The position numbers were made by a program, and so were the translations under genes. Positions 15,001-27,149 of a stretch of DNA of 64,000 nucleotides are shown here, piece by piece; positions within the stretch are counted from its first letter, which is position 1, and each line of letters opens with the position of its first letter. The stretch spans positions 1,484,287-1,548,286 of the forward strand of contig SSNP01000080.1 of NCBI GenBank assembly GCA_006937955.1. Reading direction: 5' to 3'. A model generated the notes under the pieces. It saw only the letters and a program-made list of their open reading frames with translations, made no database searches and was not told the DNA's origin. Source of the DNA: Pachypanchax playfairii (taxonomy: Eukaryota > Chordata > Actinopteri > Cyprinodontiformes > Aplocheilidae).

Positions 15001-15919
15001 ACCTTAGAAAAAGAAATTTACTTTTTTACCCCTTTACTGATGTCTGAAGATTTTTTTCTAAAAAATAATACACCACCCATATGCTGTTTTTTTATTTTTT
15101 GTATGAAGCTAACAAAATTCTGATGTTTCTAATGAATGTTGGAAATTCATGTTGTTGTGCTGGAAAGGCCAAAAAAATCACTTGTCATTTAAACGTCTGA
15201 GGAGAAATCCCGACATTCCAGCAGCTTGTGTTCTGTGTCTGAGTTTAATGTTGCTATTTCTGTGTCAGATTCAGTTCATGGTCGTGGGAAACATTTCAAC
15301 AACTTTGTTTTAAAATTATTTTCTTCTGTCAAAAAGCAATTTAAAAAAGTTTGAAAGTGAACACAACATTCACACTCACCTGTCCGTTCTTCTTCAGATC
15401 TGCCCACATGCTTGTCCCGTCTCCTCCTCTCATCAGGACATGGTAGCTGAAGTAGTAGATACCGGACAGAGGACACGTGAACTTGCCTGTACTCGGCTCA
15501 TAGTAGTTCCCAACGTTGGTTACCACGTCGTCAAATTTCAGTATTTCACTCCCCTCATGTTGTTTCCGGAGGCCTGCGTAGAAGGCTATCTTAGGAGTGT
15601 AGAAGGAGGAGCCATAACCACCAGGTCCAGGACCCGGTGGACCAGGTGGACCAGGCTTGCCAGGCTCTCCAGGAGGACCTCTAGGTCCTGGAGGACCAGG
15701 AAGTCCAGGGCTCCCTCTGAAGCCCTGTTTGCCCCTTCGGTTTGAGAAGTCTGGAGGCTGAGGGGAGACAGCTGTCAGCTCTCCCTGTGGGGGGCTCATA
15801 GTGTCACACACCATCTTGCAGCTCTCGGACATCTCATAATGCGCACCCCCACCTCCAGACCCTGCCCTCTTAGTGGTGTGGACCAATAGTGGAATGGTCA
15901 CCAGCAGGACCAGGACCAT
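1..15919 (-). CDS. c1ql4: C1q-like protein 4 (secreted collagen/C1q-domain protein), 3' end cut by window start
   Basis: Coding exons are 15919-15380 and 149-1; the end runs off the window. The first exon ends with a CAG|gtgagt donor and the second starts after a ctcag acceptor; the join is in phase. The visible 229 residues show a hydrophobic signal segment (residues 1-14), a short Cys-containing region (C34, C38 in an AHYEM...C...MVCD block typical of C1QL proteins), 12 Gly-X-Y collagen triplets (about 63-98) and a C1q domain from about 108, with the YHVLMRGGDGTSMWADL and QDADQNYDYASNSV blocks. The GPGPGG linker after the collagen and the HLDVGDEV/GGKVHGGNTNKY block fit C1QL4 better than C1QL1-3, judged from memory of the family. 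Only about 10 residues should be missing (usual length about 238). Known role: secreted multimeric ligand; family members bind adhesion GPCR BAI3. The start is the first in-frame ATG and matches the family start. Confidence 0.93.
1925..2833. mobile_element. Inverted-repeat DNA transposon (foldback/MITE) with about 200 bp arms
   Basis: The left arm 1925-2126 recurs as its reverse complement at 2631-2833 with few mismatches, both beginning TAGCTACGTTTACATG at the outer edge. A further copy of the terminal motif (CATGTAAACGTAG) ends at 2626, just inside the right arm. One element appears to run 1925-2626, with 13 bp terminal repeats, and the left part of a second copy sits tail-to-tail against it. 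The interior (2127-2630) has no transposase frame, so the unit is non-autonomous. The superfamily is not assigned because no clean target-site duplication is visible. Confidence 0.8.
2845..3115 (+). repeat. Degenerate tRNA-headed teleost SINE copy
   Basis: The order of blocks matches the other SINE copies in the window (13585, 19573, 31270): a degenerate box-B-like AAGTTTAAATCTC, then TTCTCCGGTTTTCATCCCACAGTCC, then CCCTGCGATTTATACC, and a CAGGACTGAGTGGACAAAG tail. The 5' head is worn away. It is an old copy; the family name was not checked. Confidence 0.6.
5825..6352 (+). mobile_element. TTAA-flanked MITE, copy 1 (TIR AGAGGCC)
   Basis: The element is bounded by TTAA on both sides (5825-5828 and 6349-6352), with terminal inverted repeats starting AAGAGGCC. 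A diverged second copy lies in opposite orientation at 32050-32559. Shared internal blocks include TCAACAACTTCTC, CTAGCATGCTGCTGGCTAAAAGC and GTTAGCCAATCAGAGTCCAG. There is no transposase frame. TTAA target duplications are known for piggyBac and Kolobok transposons; which of these mobilised it is not determined. Confidence 0.75.
10060..10260. promoter_or_regulatory. Candidate conserved noncoding element in c1ql4 intron (dense TAAT motifs)
   Basis: The block packs several homeodomain-type cores (CTAATTGAG, AATTATCTAATTAGCTC, GTTAATTATCTC) with a CAGCTG E-box and non-repetitive flanks. This composition is typical of developmental enhancers in vertebrate introns. No alignment was possible, so function is inference only. 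Confidence 0.25.
13585..13883 (+). repeat. tRNA-derived teleost SINE, nearly full length
   Basis: The tRNA-like head GGCTGCACAGTGGTGCAGTG is followed by AGCAAGAAGGTCCTGGGC, the body motif GTGGAGTTTGCATGTTCTCC, then CCAAAAATATGCATGATAGC and CCCTGCGATAAATTGGTGACC, ending in a GGAAAAGCGGGTACAGACAG tail. The region that would hold RNA polymerase III box B appears deleted between CCTGGG and CTTTCTGCG. This arrangement is a very common interspersed repeat in fish genomes. At least four other fragments of it lie in this window. Confidence 0.8.
14105..14185 (+). repeat. Interspersed repeat fragment, member 1 of a pair
   Basis: The core GTGTGCAGGCAAGTAGGCGGGACTT matches 20125-20151 with a few substitutions, and similarity continues through a TGCACAGATTC/TGCAGACTC block. 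The element boundaries and family were not determined. Confidence 0.5.
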
Positions 15920-17560
15920 GGCCACACCGACTCCAGCCCCAATGACACGTTTCTTCTGGCTGAGCCGTGAGGTGGCCAGCGTCAGGAAGTCCTCCTCCCC
16001 TTTAGCTGGAATGGTTGTGCCGGCCAGGCTGACCTCTGACAGGAAGTTACTACTCAGTCAAGAAAGTGGGGTTAAAAAAAAGTTGGATTTAGTCGACTAG
16101 AAAAAAATGATTACAGGATTTTAAAGTGGTTGGACGTTTGACAAAAAGCCAGTCGGGGGGAGAAAGACAAACAGGTTTTTCCCATCTCCTACTGCTCAAT
16201 ATCTTTGTTTGGATCCGTTCCGTATGTCACTTTTCTCTCGTTAACAGTGAACGACGACCTTTTCTCAATTTAAAGAACTGCATAATATACAGTAAATGTT
16301 TTCAAAACGTGGTAAAAATATTCATGACAGTTGAGATGTTAGATTCAGGAGACGTATTTGTATTTTTTAAGCTAAGCTGTTTTGTAAATTCCAGTGAAAA
16401 TCCTTCAGTTGTTCATGCAGGAAGCTGTCAGGTGGGATCTACAGAATTCCCACAGGAGTTCATCTCACCCACCACATGCAGGGAAAAATGCTTTACTTGT
16501 CTGTCCAGGAATAAGAAGAGAAGAACAAGAAAATGGCTCAAATCTCAAATGTGTTTTCTTCCATCCTTTTTCTTCTGAGTGTTGTTGAGGGGTTTCAAAA
16601 CTCTATAAGGTTTATTTTAGAAATCTGATCCTGCGTTCAGTCTGCAGATTTATTAAAGCTCATAAAAAAGGCCAATTCTAAAGGAAAACTGGAGTGAAAG
16701 AGGAATCTGTTCTTTTAAAGGCAGCGTGGATGAAGCAAAAACTAATTGCCACATGCATCAGAGCTATACATTCTCCCAAAATCTGGAGAGAAAAGAAGAA
16801 AAATACATATACAAACAAAAAGATTAAGAAATGCACTTTGTCTTATGACAGAAAACAATTTTTAAAGAAAGATCATGGAAATGTGACTCAGTTGTATTTA
16901 GTAAAATTGTGACTTTAAAAGCAGCTTTTCTTAAGCAGATTAATGATGTTTTCATATGTAAAACTTTACATTGATTTTAAAGTTTTCATTACAATATAAT
17001 TAAAGATAAGAATAGCATATAAGATAAAGGTTTTTTTTATATATTTCTCGTGTTTAAGGATAAAGTCTGCATTCCTTTAGTCAAAATTTGAAACAATAAT
17101 TTTCAGCTCTGCAAAAGTATTTTGAATTCCATACATTTCTTTTTAAAATTGAAATAAACAGTCGAATCTAAAAAGTTGTTCGGATTCAATCAGAAAGGGG
17201 AAAAATTACGATTTAAAAACTTTTGATAAAATCAAGCAAAACGTAAATCCGCTTACCAATTATTTTTTTTCTCCTTTTTCTTTTCTTCTGTCGTTCTGTC
17301 CCCCGTCAGTGTTCAATGTGCTGGTTCCGATGAGAACTGCTCCAGGACCGGTCCTGAATGAAATCCTGCAGGGAAAAAACAGCTGAGCGCTTTTACGCGT
17401 CGGCTGAAGTTGCGCCTTGGTCCAGTTTCAGCTTGTCGGAACCAGAATCACACATTTCATCCAGGAGTTCTTGTGTCCTCCTGATCGCAGTGTCCAAAGT
17501 AGTCCGAGAAGACACAAAAGATAAAAAAACCCAACAACAATAAGAGATAAAACCAACACG
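15920..17560 (-). other. c1ql4: c1ql4 5' UTR and probable upstream noncoding exon
   Basis: The first coding exon can extend 5' to an acceptor near 16052 (ctgag| on the minus strand). A consensus donor (GTAAGC) on the minus strand lies at 17256-17251, so a noncoding exon probably starts at 17257 and runs up to roughly 17560; its transcription start is not visible. The reading frame upstream of the ATG stays open across this splice back to a TGA but contains no ATG, so translation most likely starts at 15919. The predicted intron (about 16053-17256) is AT-rich with no other recognisable feature. The acceptor and outer limit are inferred. Confidence 0.4.
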
Positions 17561-19572
17561 ACTCAGGCTGGGTGACTATCTTTAAATGATTCTGTTAAAT
17601 TGGACATTTTCTGGCTTTTCCGGACTTTTTCTGTGTATAAATCCCGGTTCACAGTCAGTTTATTTGCAGCGCAACAGTTCGCTCACTTGTTGTATTTTCC
17701 GTCCTGCTTCTCTCCCCACAGCATCTGCCTACTGCTCCCCCTCCCTTCCTCTGTAACACACACACAAACACACACACAGCACATCCATCGTCCCATACCG
17801 CAGGTGACCTTTTCTCACAAATCAAATCACTACATTTATTTAATTCCTTCATTAAATGTTGCTTCCTTTCAAATATTTGCATTTTATTTGTATCTCAGTA
17901 AAAAAAAAAAAAAACACTATTTATCATGAATGAAATTAAGTGTATTTTTGGTTAAAACATTTTATTCCATCAGACACACCTGTACTTCAGAAATTATTAG
18001 ACAATTTTATTTTTGTAAATTCTCATTCCTGCATAATTTAAAAATTTAAGAAATAGATTTTTTAGATTTCAGCAGATTGTTTGCAGCAGACTGTTGGTGA
18101 ATATAATACAGTAATAAAATGAATTTTCAAGTAGAGGAAGCTGTAGCTTGTGGAACAGCAGGTAAAAAAGGGTGCGGGAACAAAATGTGGGCAGTGGATG
18201 TGACTAGAACACGTGCAGGCAGGTGAAGACATGGGAGAGAGAGCTGTTTCTCAGGGTTTGTTGTCAATTTCTGTGTTTTTGTAGCTTTCAGACCTCATTA
18301 GGGATGAAGGATGTATTGATGGTGACAACTCACCCCTCCTCCTCCACCACTTCCACCGTCTCCTTATTCTTTCTTTCTCTTCCACTGTACATTTATAACC
18401 TTAATAAATTTAGACTTTGTCTTCTGTTGCTGTTTTATGTAATCTTGATATGATATTCTGTTACATTACTCGTTTTTTTTTTTTGTTTTTTTTTTATCAG
18501 CTTAAAAAAAGATCCTTCTTGAAACACAGTTCTTGTGTTTAGGTTTGAACTCAACTGGGGGGCATTTACACAAGAAAGAGCCCATAAAACCATTTAAACT
18601 CTCGATTCTGGAATACTTGTATGCACTGGCAGTTTTGCTCCTTATTTATTCATCTTTCAACTTTACTGAGCTGGAGTGCGCAGCAGATATTGAATATGGA
18701 TCAATAGATCACTCCCAAGGATGTGTACTGTCAGCCGACTGAGCCCTCCGGCAGATGCCAAGCCTCTGGTCACATTTGCATTTGGAGATAGAAAATAACT
18801 ACTGCTTATCAAAAAAGTAAGAAGCTGTGTGGTCTCTGCATGGTGGGTTTTTTTTTTTTCCTTTTACAAATTTTGAAAATGAAAATATAAAAAGTTGAAG
18901 AGATTTCTACGTTCATGAGCGTGAAAGTTTTCCAGTAAACATGTCCACATCCTCATGAAAGCGTTTCCTGCCTTCATGAATATACAAATGTTCATAATAT
19001 AACACGTGCTGAGATTTAGCTGGATGGAGAGGTTCCCTGAATCTAAATCATAATTGCCTAGAAGGAAGGACAATTTAGAGAGAATGAGTTTTTTAGAGCT
19101 TTATAAAATATTAACAAAGCTGCTGAATGTATAAGCCGCTAAAGCGATAATGTCACTGCCCAACTCTGTTTTCATTATATTCTTGTCTCCTCCTTATTCT
19201 GTTTAATCAAGCCTATAATGAAAAATATACAAGACTTTTCTTTTAATCCAAATGCTTATAAATATAAATACCACCACATTGCTGCTTATTAACCTGTTTA
19301 CATGTTATATATTCTGATTACCATCCTTTTGCTTTTTTGACTTTGAGGCGTTCGAGCTGTAGAAATATGATTAATTTAAAGGTTAGATATAAGACTTTAA
19401 ACTCAGAGAACCAGAGAGTAACAGAATAAGTTTCAGGTTCAACAAGGTTGTTAGAGTTATGTAATATCACCAGCATCTACAGTGTTTTACATTTCTTCAT
19501 CATGTGTTAAGCTATCCTAAATTTACTTTATATGCATGGAAAATTGGTTTTATTTCACCAAATTGTGTCTGA

Positions 19573-19710
19573 GACTGCACGGTGTGCAGATGGTTAGCAC
19601 AAAGTGCCCTGAGGTGAGAAGGTCATGGGTTCAAATCTCATCTGGAGCCTTTCTACACAGAGCCTGCATGTTGTACATGTGGGTTTTCATCAGGTGCTCT
19701 TCACAGTTCA
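19573..19710 (+). repeat. SINE fragment with preserved tRNA-like head
   Basis: The head ACTGCACGGTGTGCAGATGG followed by TTAGCAC keeps a box-A-like stretch, and GGGTTCAAATCTCATCTGG keeps a box-B-like stretch. The body is truncated after CCTGCATGTTGTACATGTGGG. It is the same family as 13585-13883 but retains the part deleted there. Confidence 0.65.
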
Positions 19711-20118
19711 TGAAATCATCCATATTGGATTAAATAACAATCCTACATTGTGTTTTGTTGTTAAAGAAAAAAAGGAGTGAGTGACTATTGTCACAATAAA
19801 TAAACTGTATCTGGCTTTGTGAAACTTGTGTTCCATTTTAATGTGTAATTTTGTTTCCTTGGTAGTTCTGCTTCTTGTTGTATATGTTTTACCTGTGACC
19901 AAAAAAAAGTCACCACTTGGATTTAAATAAGCAAATAGGTACGAGCCTCCTATTGGATAATTATTGCCTGGGCGATTATCTTTCAGCTGGTAATAAGCTA
20001 TTTAACCCCAACTGGTGCAATAAGTTGCTTCTTTAGCTTGTTACTCTCACAGAAAGTATTAGTATAGATGTGGACACAATAGTTCAGACAGTTAATTATT
20101 TCATGCTAAAATGCGCTG

Positions 20119-20200
20119 CTGTTGTGTGCAGGTGAGTGGGCGGGACTTTTAGCCTCACATCTTCAGTGTGCAGACTCAGGTTCCTAAATACAACATTACC
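20119..20200 (+). repeat. Interspersed repeat fragment, member 2 of a pair
   Basis: This is the partner of 14105-14185, sharing TTGTGTGCAGGTGAGTGGGC followed by GGGACTT and a downstream TGCAGACTC block. Divergence of the two copies suggests an old family. Confidence 0.5.
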
Positions 20201-23200
20201 AGGTCCATTGACATTCTCTCACTGTTTCACTACTCAACAAGAGAATCAGACTGAGATACCTGGACTAGTTTTTATTTAAGTCACTGGTTCCAGCTGATAC
20301 ACTAACTGGTCTTCCAGAGAACTGCGCAGAGTGATAGATAAGACTGGACAGGGATAATTTACCAGCAGGACTGTACATCTGTTCGTTTAGAAGAATCAGT
20401 AAAACCAATCAGAGCATGAGGAGGAAGTCCCAAAGTGATCAGAAAGTTATTAACCCGTTCATTCAATGTGGAGAAGCTATCAGCATGTCGAGAGACAAAC
20501 ACAAGACAGGTGAGTGGCTCTGGAAAGGGCTTAATTTGACCTGAAATGTCACGGGTCAGGCTCAGCAAAGGAAGGCGAGGAAGAATCTGAGCGGCATGAA
20601 GACAGAGAGGCAGTAAGAGCAATGAAAATGTTCGGGTCACAGCATTACACTGGCCTTAACGTGCAGCTGTTGAACATATCAGTTGTATTTCTACTCAGAA
20701 GAAATTGAACAGAATGGTGACATTATTTTGAACAAGCAATCTGTTAATCAGTTAATATTTATTCATGATTTCACACCTGGCTGTGAACTCTTGTATTTCA
20801 GGAGGAAATATGTTGAAATAAAGTGACACAGCACTCAGTATTGTATAGTGGCAACACTGCAGGTGAATCAAATCAAAGATGAAATGTAAAATCTAGTGTG
20901 TTCTGCAACAGTCAGTGTGAATTTGGGCAAAATCTGCTCCAAAAATAAACAATAACATATATGATCTGTCATTTCCAAAAAATTTTGCTGGGAATTTCAT
21001 GATATTACTCTTTATCATCATCACACAATTTTGTTGATCTAGAGGTGTCTGAGTTTTTCATTTTTGTATAATAGTGACGCATCATTGGTTTAACCGTCTC
21101 CTGAAATACTAGGTCTTCTTTTTTGTCTTTTTTTAGTGAGTTATGGACCATGAGTCTGCAAATAAAGTTATACAATACAAAATAAAGTTATACATAGTGA
21201 CATATATATAATCGAGGAATGCAGCGCTCATCAAGAAGTGGTTGAAAACAATCAAGTATAAATCCCATTTCACATCTACAGTTCCGACATTTCCACGATT
21301 GTGCAGGGAGATTTGTCTCTGATGTGATGGAGAGCTAAAGGGTGGATTGTTCCCAGATATTTTTCAAACAAAGAGGTATGACCTCTATTTGCAAGTAAAA
21401 ACTGAACCATCACATTTGTAGTTTAACTGTTAAAATGACTTTAAAAGGAGACTTTTTTTATGCCAAAGTGAACAATATTAATATTATGAAATATTAAAGC
21501 CAGATGCTGCAATTTGTAGTTGGTCCCTAAACCCCGTTTGACATTCAGAGTTGTGTTGGCTTCTGTTTCCCCATTGAGACCCCCCCCCATCCCCCAACTC
21601 TACACCAATGAATCAGCCAAACAAATGCACCAATGTCACTGCAAATCCAAGTGAACAAACTGACTTGAGTTCTGTGACATTTCTTCAACTTTCAGAAAAC
21701 AAAGTACAGAAAGCCTGATTTGTTGCTCTTCTTGTATTTAACAGTAACTTTTTAAAATACAGCTTGAAAATTTGACTTTTTACGGAATGAGATCTACACA
21801 AAGCGTCTGTACTTTTGCGAAAGGCCATTGCATCATTTCTTCACACATTAAATTGTTTAACTGGTTCTCATGTTAGCAAAAACATTTTTAAATAGTTTTT
21901 TTATACCAAATCTTTACATCTAAAATAGAAAGTAAGACTATAAAAGTTCACAAAAAAGGCGGTTGCAAGAGAAAATGACTATGTTGCATTATCTAAACTA
22001 GATTACTTGTATTTATTCCAGCCCCTGACTAATGTTGATTTGCAACACTCCAACTCATTTCTTGGTTGTTCGTTTTTTCAAGGGAACAACAAAAAAACAT
22101 CATTTTTTCACAATGAATCAAGGGTTCTTTCTCTCTCTTTGTTCTTGTGATGCTCTTTTTTTAGCCTTCCTCCAGCCTACACTTCAGGATGATACTCTTA
22201 TCTTCTCCTTCTCAGTCTTCCGTGCTGCAGTGAGTTTTAAGTGTTTACCTTGGGACATTTCTATGAAATGCTACCCTCACAGTGTGCAATACCAGGTCAA
22301 GAGAGGAACTGTAAGGATTTCGTCTGGATTAAATGTGCAATACAGTGAATGCAGCAGTTCTTCATAAGTGTTTGGGAAAAAAATGTGTGCATGTGCATGA
22401 ACCCGCTCCTCCGGGACATGTACCTCTGTCTGTGTGCAGATCTGATTATGGTCCTTGATTGCGAGTGACAGTGTGCAGATTGAGTTGCACAGCCTCTCTA
22501 ATTCTCTCTATTAATGAGTTGAGCTCCACACTGCTGCCCCGGACCCCATCTATTAATCACAATTTGTCATCTGTCTCGTGCTCTCCACTCTCAACCTGCC
22601 CCCCCACCCCCTTTCTTTCCCATGTCTTCTTATAAAGTACAGAGCATATTATCTCTCCTCTACCTGTCCCATTCCTTCCATTTTCTGATTATACCTCCTC
22701 TCTGTATTGTCTTCTGAGCTCTCTGCACAATACTTGTTTCTTAATCTGCAACATGTCCAGGATTCCTTCCCATTCTTTTTCTTTAAATGTGTCTTCTCGT
22801 TTCTTTGTTGTATCTGTTCATCTTCATCTTTAGCTCTTCTTTTTTCCCTCCCATGTTTGTGTCCTTCCACAGTATGGTCAAGCATACAGAGCAGGTTCAC
22901 CTCCTGAAACACCACATCTTCATTCTGACAGCAATTCAAGGTTAAGTAAGCCCTCTTATGTAGGTATAGAATGATTTATTTTTCCAAACACTACTCTTTG
23001 ATTATGTTTTTCACAATTTTAAGAAACAAATGAAAATACACAGATACGCAATCATTTTAAAGTTACATTGTCACTACAGAGTCACTGTTACTGAGCAATG
23101 GTCAAAATGAGATGAGCTTAGAGAAGGGAGCAGTAGAGTAAGAATAAAGTTCATTACTGCTGCATCAAATGTTTCCTCTGAATCCCTGCTGTGTAACTGT

Positions 23201-24362
23201 GTCAGAAATCCTCCACTCCACACTGAGCATTAATTAAAGCTGTAGTCTGCCCCAAAACCTGCTGTTCCCATCAGGAAATCTGTTTTCTGTATCTCGCCAA
23301 CATGGAAAATGCGGAACACGATCACACACATTCTGAATGGCACACACACGTACGTAGGTCTTGAATAATGCTGCCGTTGTTCTCAAAGTACCAAATTAGA
23401 TGAACAAAAGCCGCATGTGAAAAGTTGACTTTAAGAGGAACGATGGTTTCACTTTTTGTTGGATGTTCAAACCTCACATTTCTATGATTTAAAATGAAAT
23501 ACATACAGTAAACAATGAATAAAATCTTGAATCTTTTTTAAACACTACTTTTTAAATTTTTGTCTACATTTTTTCATTTTCTTTTGTTGGTTTTGATCTA
23601 AATTTTTGTTCTCTGGCGTTTCAGATTTACGTCCTTTGTTGTTGTTGTTATTGTATTTGATCTCTAAAATCACATGAACTCAGTCTTTTGAGTTATTAAT
23701 GATGTTTAGCTCATCAAGTGTCTAATTTGCAGACTCAGTCTGCACCAGGGTCTGACAATTAGCTGCTGATTCAAGTTAGGTTTGTTGGAGCAGAGAAACC
23801 TTTAAAACATGCAGAATGGTGGTCCTTAAGGACCAGGAGGACACCCTACTGATCCAGAACATGCAGGAAAATGCCTGTTAGAAAAGCAGCTTACATCAGT
23901 AAGGTCATCTTGAAGTCTTTGTTGTTGACTAGGTCTCTTAACCACCAGCCTCTGGTGTGGTCCAGGAACAGGACAAATTCTGATTTGAGAAGATTCAGGA
24001 GGAGGCTGCTCTATTTCCTGTGTTGAGGTCACTGGGTCAGTCCAACGTCTCACCATCTCCAGTTTGTACTTTGTGGTCTGTCATGTCAGGTCCAGATTGT
24101 ACAGATACCCTGCCATTATTAGGACCTCTGAACATGTCATAGCTTGACCCCTGGAGGATTGTCCGCCTCTCCAATCACATTCGCCCACCTGGCAAATTCC
24201 AAGATGGAGCTCAACTTCACTTGTTCCTCAGAAAGGTGTCTTCTACTTGTTTAATCACCTGTTTTTCCACTGTCAGGTGATTCTCCTGACCAATCCTGGT
24301 TGACTCTCTCAGTACTGACTGGTCTGATTGGTGGCTCCCTGGTTCCCTGCAGTCTAACCTTC

Positions 24363-24842
24363 TTAAAGGGGTTATGACATCAAAATGCACTTTTTTTAGT
24401 TTTTTGGGGTATATCATGATGTGTTGTGCACTGATGAGGCCGTGTGAACGTCCAAAGCGAGTATCAAAGTTCCCGTTTGTGGGCGGTCCGCTTTGTTTCA
24501 TATTTAAAAAACGGTTGAATCGGAAAGCACCATTTTTTCCTACGTGGCATTTCATCCTACGTATTTCATAGCGTCCAATAAAAGTGCACAGTGAAGTAAA
24601 CAGTTGGCTAAAGGCTTGCTGCGGGCAATGGTTGTAGCCAATCAGAGCGAAGTCAGCCAGGGAGACCCACATATCATTAATGAAAGGAACCGTGTTGCTG
24701 AGAAGAGGATTCTGACCTGCCCGTACACCCCCGCCGTGTTAATTTTTTAATCAAATTCTTTTGTGAGTTGACATATGCGGGCATATCTACTACATGAAAT
24801 AGCTTTACGCCAGTTTAAACAGTGATGTCCTCACACCTTTAA
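24363..24842. mobile_element. TTAA-flanked MITE (TIR AAGGGGTTATGACATC)
   Basis: TTAA lies at 24363-24366 and 24839-24842. The ends are imperfect inverted repeats: TTAAAGGGGTTATGACATC on the left against GATGTCCTCACACCTTTAA on the right. The 480 bp unit has no transposase. An open frame on the minus strand (24672-24217) crosses the left boundary and is not credible as a gene. This is a different family from the MITEs at 5825 and 38013 but has the same target preference. Confidence 0.75.
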
Positions 24843-27149
24843 CAGGAAACAGAAAATACAATCACTAAGAAACCACAAGATGTTTCATCCACATCATCAG
24901 CATGTAACAATGAGGCCAAACAATGGGTTGGCTACTTCTACAGTATCAAATAAAACCAAAATGAAAATTAAAACATCAGACTTGTGCAACAAGATGCAAC
25001 ACTTACTGCCTTGTCTGGGCAGAAACCGTTTAAATCACAAGCAGAACATTAGTGCATAATCACATTTAATTTCACAGTATCCAGACAAATCTATATGTTT
25101 ACACATGTTTAAATTGAGGTACTTTCAAAGAAATATTTAAAAATGGAAACACAGTTAGTGTGAGCTGCCAAGAATCCACAAGGTTATTTTAGATAAGCCA
25201 GCAGCACATGCAATCTTATCCTGTATCACATTCAGTTGCACTATATCGATGTAAATATTTGTACTAAAATGACCAGAGGTGATGTGTTGAGATCTAATCT
25301 GATATTAACCTGAGATAAGTTTCAATCTTCAGTCACCAAAAATAAAGCAAGTCCATGGTTCTTTTAAATCCACTAAAAATGTCATTATTAACTTTGCAGC
25401 TCGTGACCTGATGAAGAGACAGGATACTAACAACTCTCTGGGTTTTGTTCCCTGGAGCTGGATGCTGCGCTGTGACTACCTCACAACTTTTTCTTCCATA
25501 GTTTACAAATAGTTTTTACCATGGATTGTAAATGTAGCATAAATAAAATCAGTTTGTAGGATGCACAACGAGGAAAAAAACCCAAAACAAAACAAAAAGA
25601 AATGGAACACAGCAACGCGTGACGAAGGACAGAAAGACAGGCGGGTTAGAAGAGAGCTCAAGGGATCATCCAGTATGGATGACAGGGGCAACAGAGAGAA
25701 AAGAGAAGGAGGGAGAGATAGTGAAGCGAGACATCGATGACCTTCTTTCTCGTTCTTAAACCATGCTGTTCATGCCATCGCATCACTCAGAGACAAGAAC
25801 ACCTTCTATACCCTGCTGCTGCGACGTGAACATGACAGGGCTGTCTGATACACTGGACAACGCTTTCTAATTCACACACACACAGTTTCCTTCTGAGGAT
25901 TGGTGTGATTACATCTGCATGGGAAGACATCCCATTTTTATATGTTTTAAAAAATGACTTGCATCTATCAACTCAGTTTATATGTTGAATTAGTTTAGAT
26001 TTTTATGTGGGTCTCAATTTTTCTTTTTCACCACACACAATCTGATCACAGTCTTTTTATTTATTTATTTATTTTTTGCTTTGTTTATTTATTTAAACAC
26101 TTGACAAACTTGTTCATTATTTGACTTCTGGAAAGAGACACGTCCGATCAGCACAAACTGTAAAACCGAAGTCTCACGAGACAAATATTTACTTTTGTAA
26201 AATTTGGGATGAAGTATTGCTTGTACGCAGCAAACGGCTGTAAGGCTGTAATAGTTACAACATTTAACACAGCGTCAAAATGTTTTGTCAGATTGAAGCT
26301 TAGCAAAGAGGACAAGGAGAATAGATTAAATCGAATACATAATTAGTTTTTTTCTGTCTCCTTAAACTAGCACTTCTATTGCATGTTAGAATCAGCGGTC
26401 TACAGTGAGACAAACTGCTCATCCATCATTGTTTATTTGTCAGAAATGTGCAGTCTTCCTGAGAAACCATCCGTCTCACACTCTGGATGTCTCACATTGA
26501 TCTATCCATCTGTGTCCTTAATCTGAAGCTCCTAACTGCCTTCACTGCTGGGTAAACAAGTGCTCTGGACACAATTACAGTAACAAATCTCCCCCCTACT
26601 GCACAGTTTTTTTTTTTCTTCCTCCCACACAATCTAAACCTTTCTCCCTCTTTTAAAGCTTTACCTCCAGCTCTCACACTCTTGATCTATCCACAAACCA
26701 AAAGTGCGGTGGCCTCATTTGTTTTTATCTCGCGGTTAACAACATTTCATTTAGCCTCTGCCCGGCTGCACTGGTAAATGAAAACTCCTCTTTTTTTTCT
26801 GTCAGGTTGGACACAGATTTGTAGGAAATAATCACGGCTGAAGCTTCAGTTGTTCAGGTTTCTGTGAAACGTTTTGTGATGAAGGTATAAAACTGTAGTC
26901 TGTCAAATTTAGACAATGATCTTTAGATTTATAATGACAGGTGGGAGCAACTATTTGTTATTTTTGTGTTTTATTGCTTGTAAATTTAGGCATTGAAAGT
27001 CTCTCTAGTAGATTTAAGCATCAACCTTACTTTGTTAGGTTAAGAGAAACGGTTAATTGTTTCTCTGATACTATAAAGAAAAAAACTGATGAAGATGAAA
27101 AGTCCCATTTCTGTTACGTCAGACAGGAAGTTAGAGACTCACAGTACCA

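Larger units (their letters stand above)
150..15379 (-). other. c1ql4: 15.2 kb intron of c1ql4
   Basis: This interval separates the two coding exons of c1ql4. No other protein-coding exon was recognised on either strand; the short open frames here lack family signatures and are as frequent as expected in AT-rich DNA. It contains the inverted-repeat element at 1925-2833, SINE copies near 2845 and 13585, a TTAA-flanked MITE at 5825-6352 and a homeodomain-motif-rich block at 10060-10260, each listed separately. The remainder (for example 150-1900, 3200-5800, 6400-10000 and 10300-13500) is unique-looking AT-rich DNA with short homopolymers and TG runs. Confidence 0.8.
17561..24362. other. Intergenic region without recognisable genes
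   Basis: No open frame here carries a recognisable domain, and no run of splice-bounded frames was found. It holds a CA-rich stretch (17757-17780), SINE and repeat fragments at 19573 and 20119, and a C-run at 21577-21592. The segment 22430-22570 contains several TTAAT cores and is non-repetitive; it could be regulatory but nothing more can be said from sequence alone. 23820-24360 is richer in GC and may be a decayed repeat. Confidence 0.6.

Noticed and set aside
15440..15745. Plus-strand frame opposite the c1ql4 exon
   Set aside because: It is the antisense shadow of the collagen/C1q exon; the Arg/Trp/Thr repeats are the complement of the Gly-Pro codons.
24217..24672. 151-codon minus-strand frame
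   Set aside because: It crosses the left boundary of the MITE at 24363 and has no recognisable domain, so it is a composite of flank and repeat.
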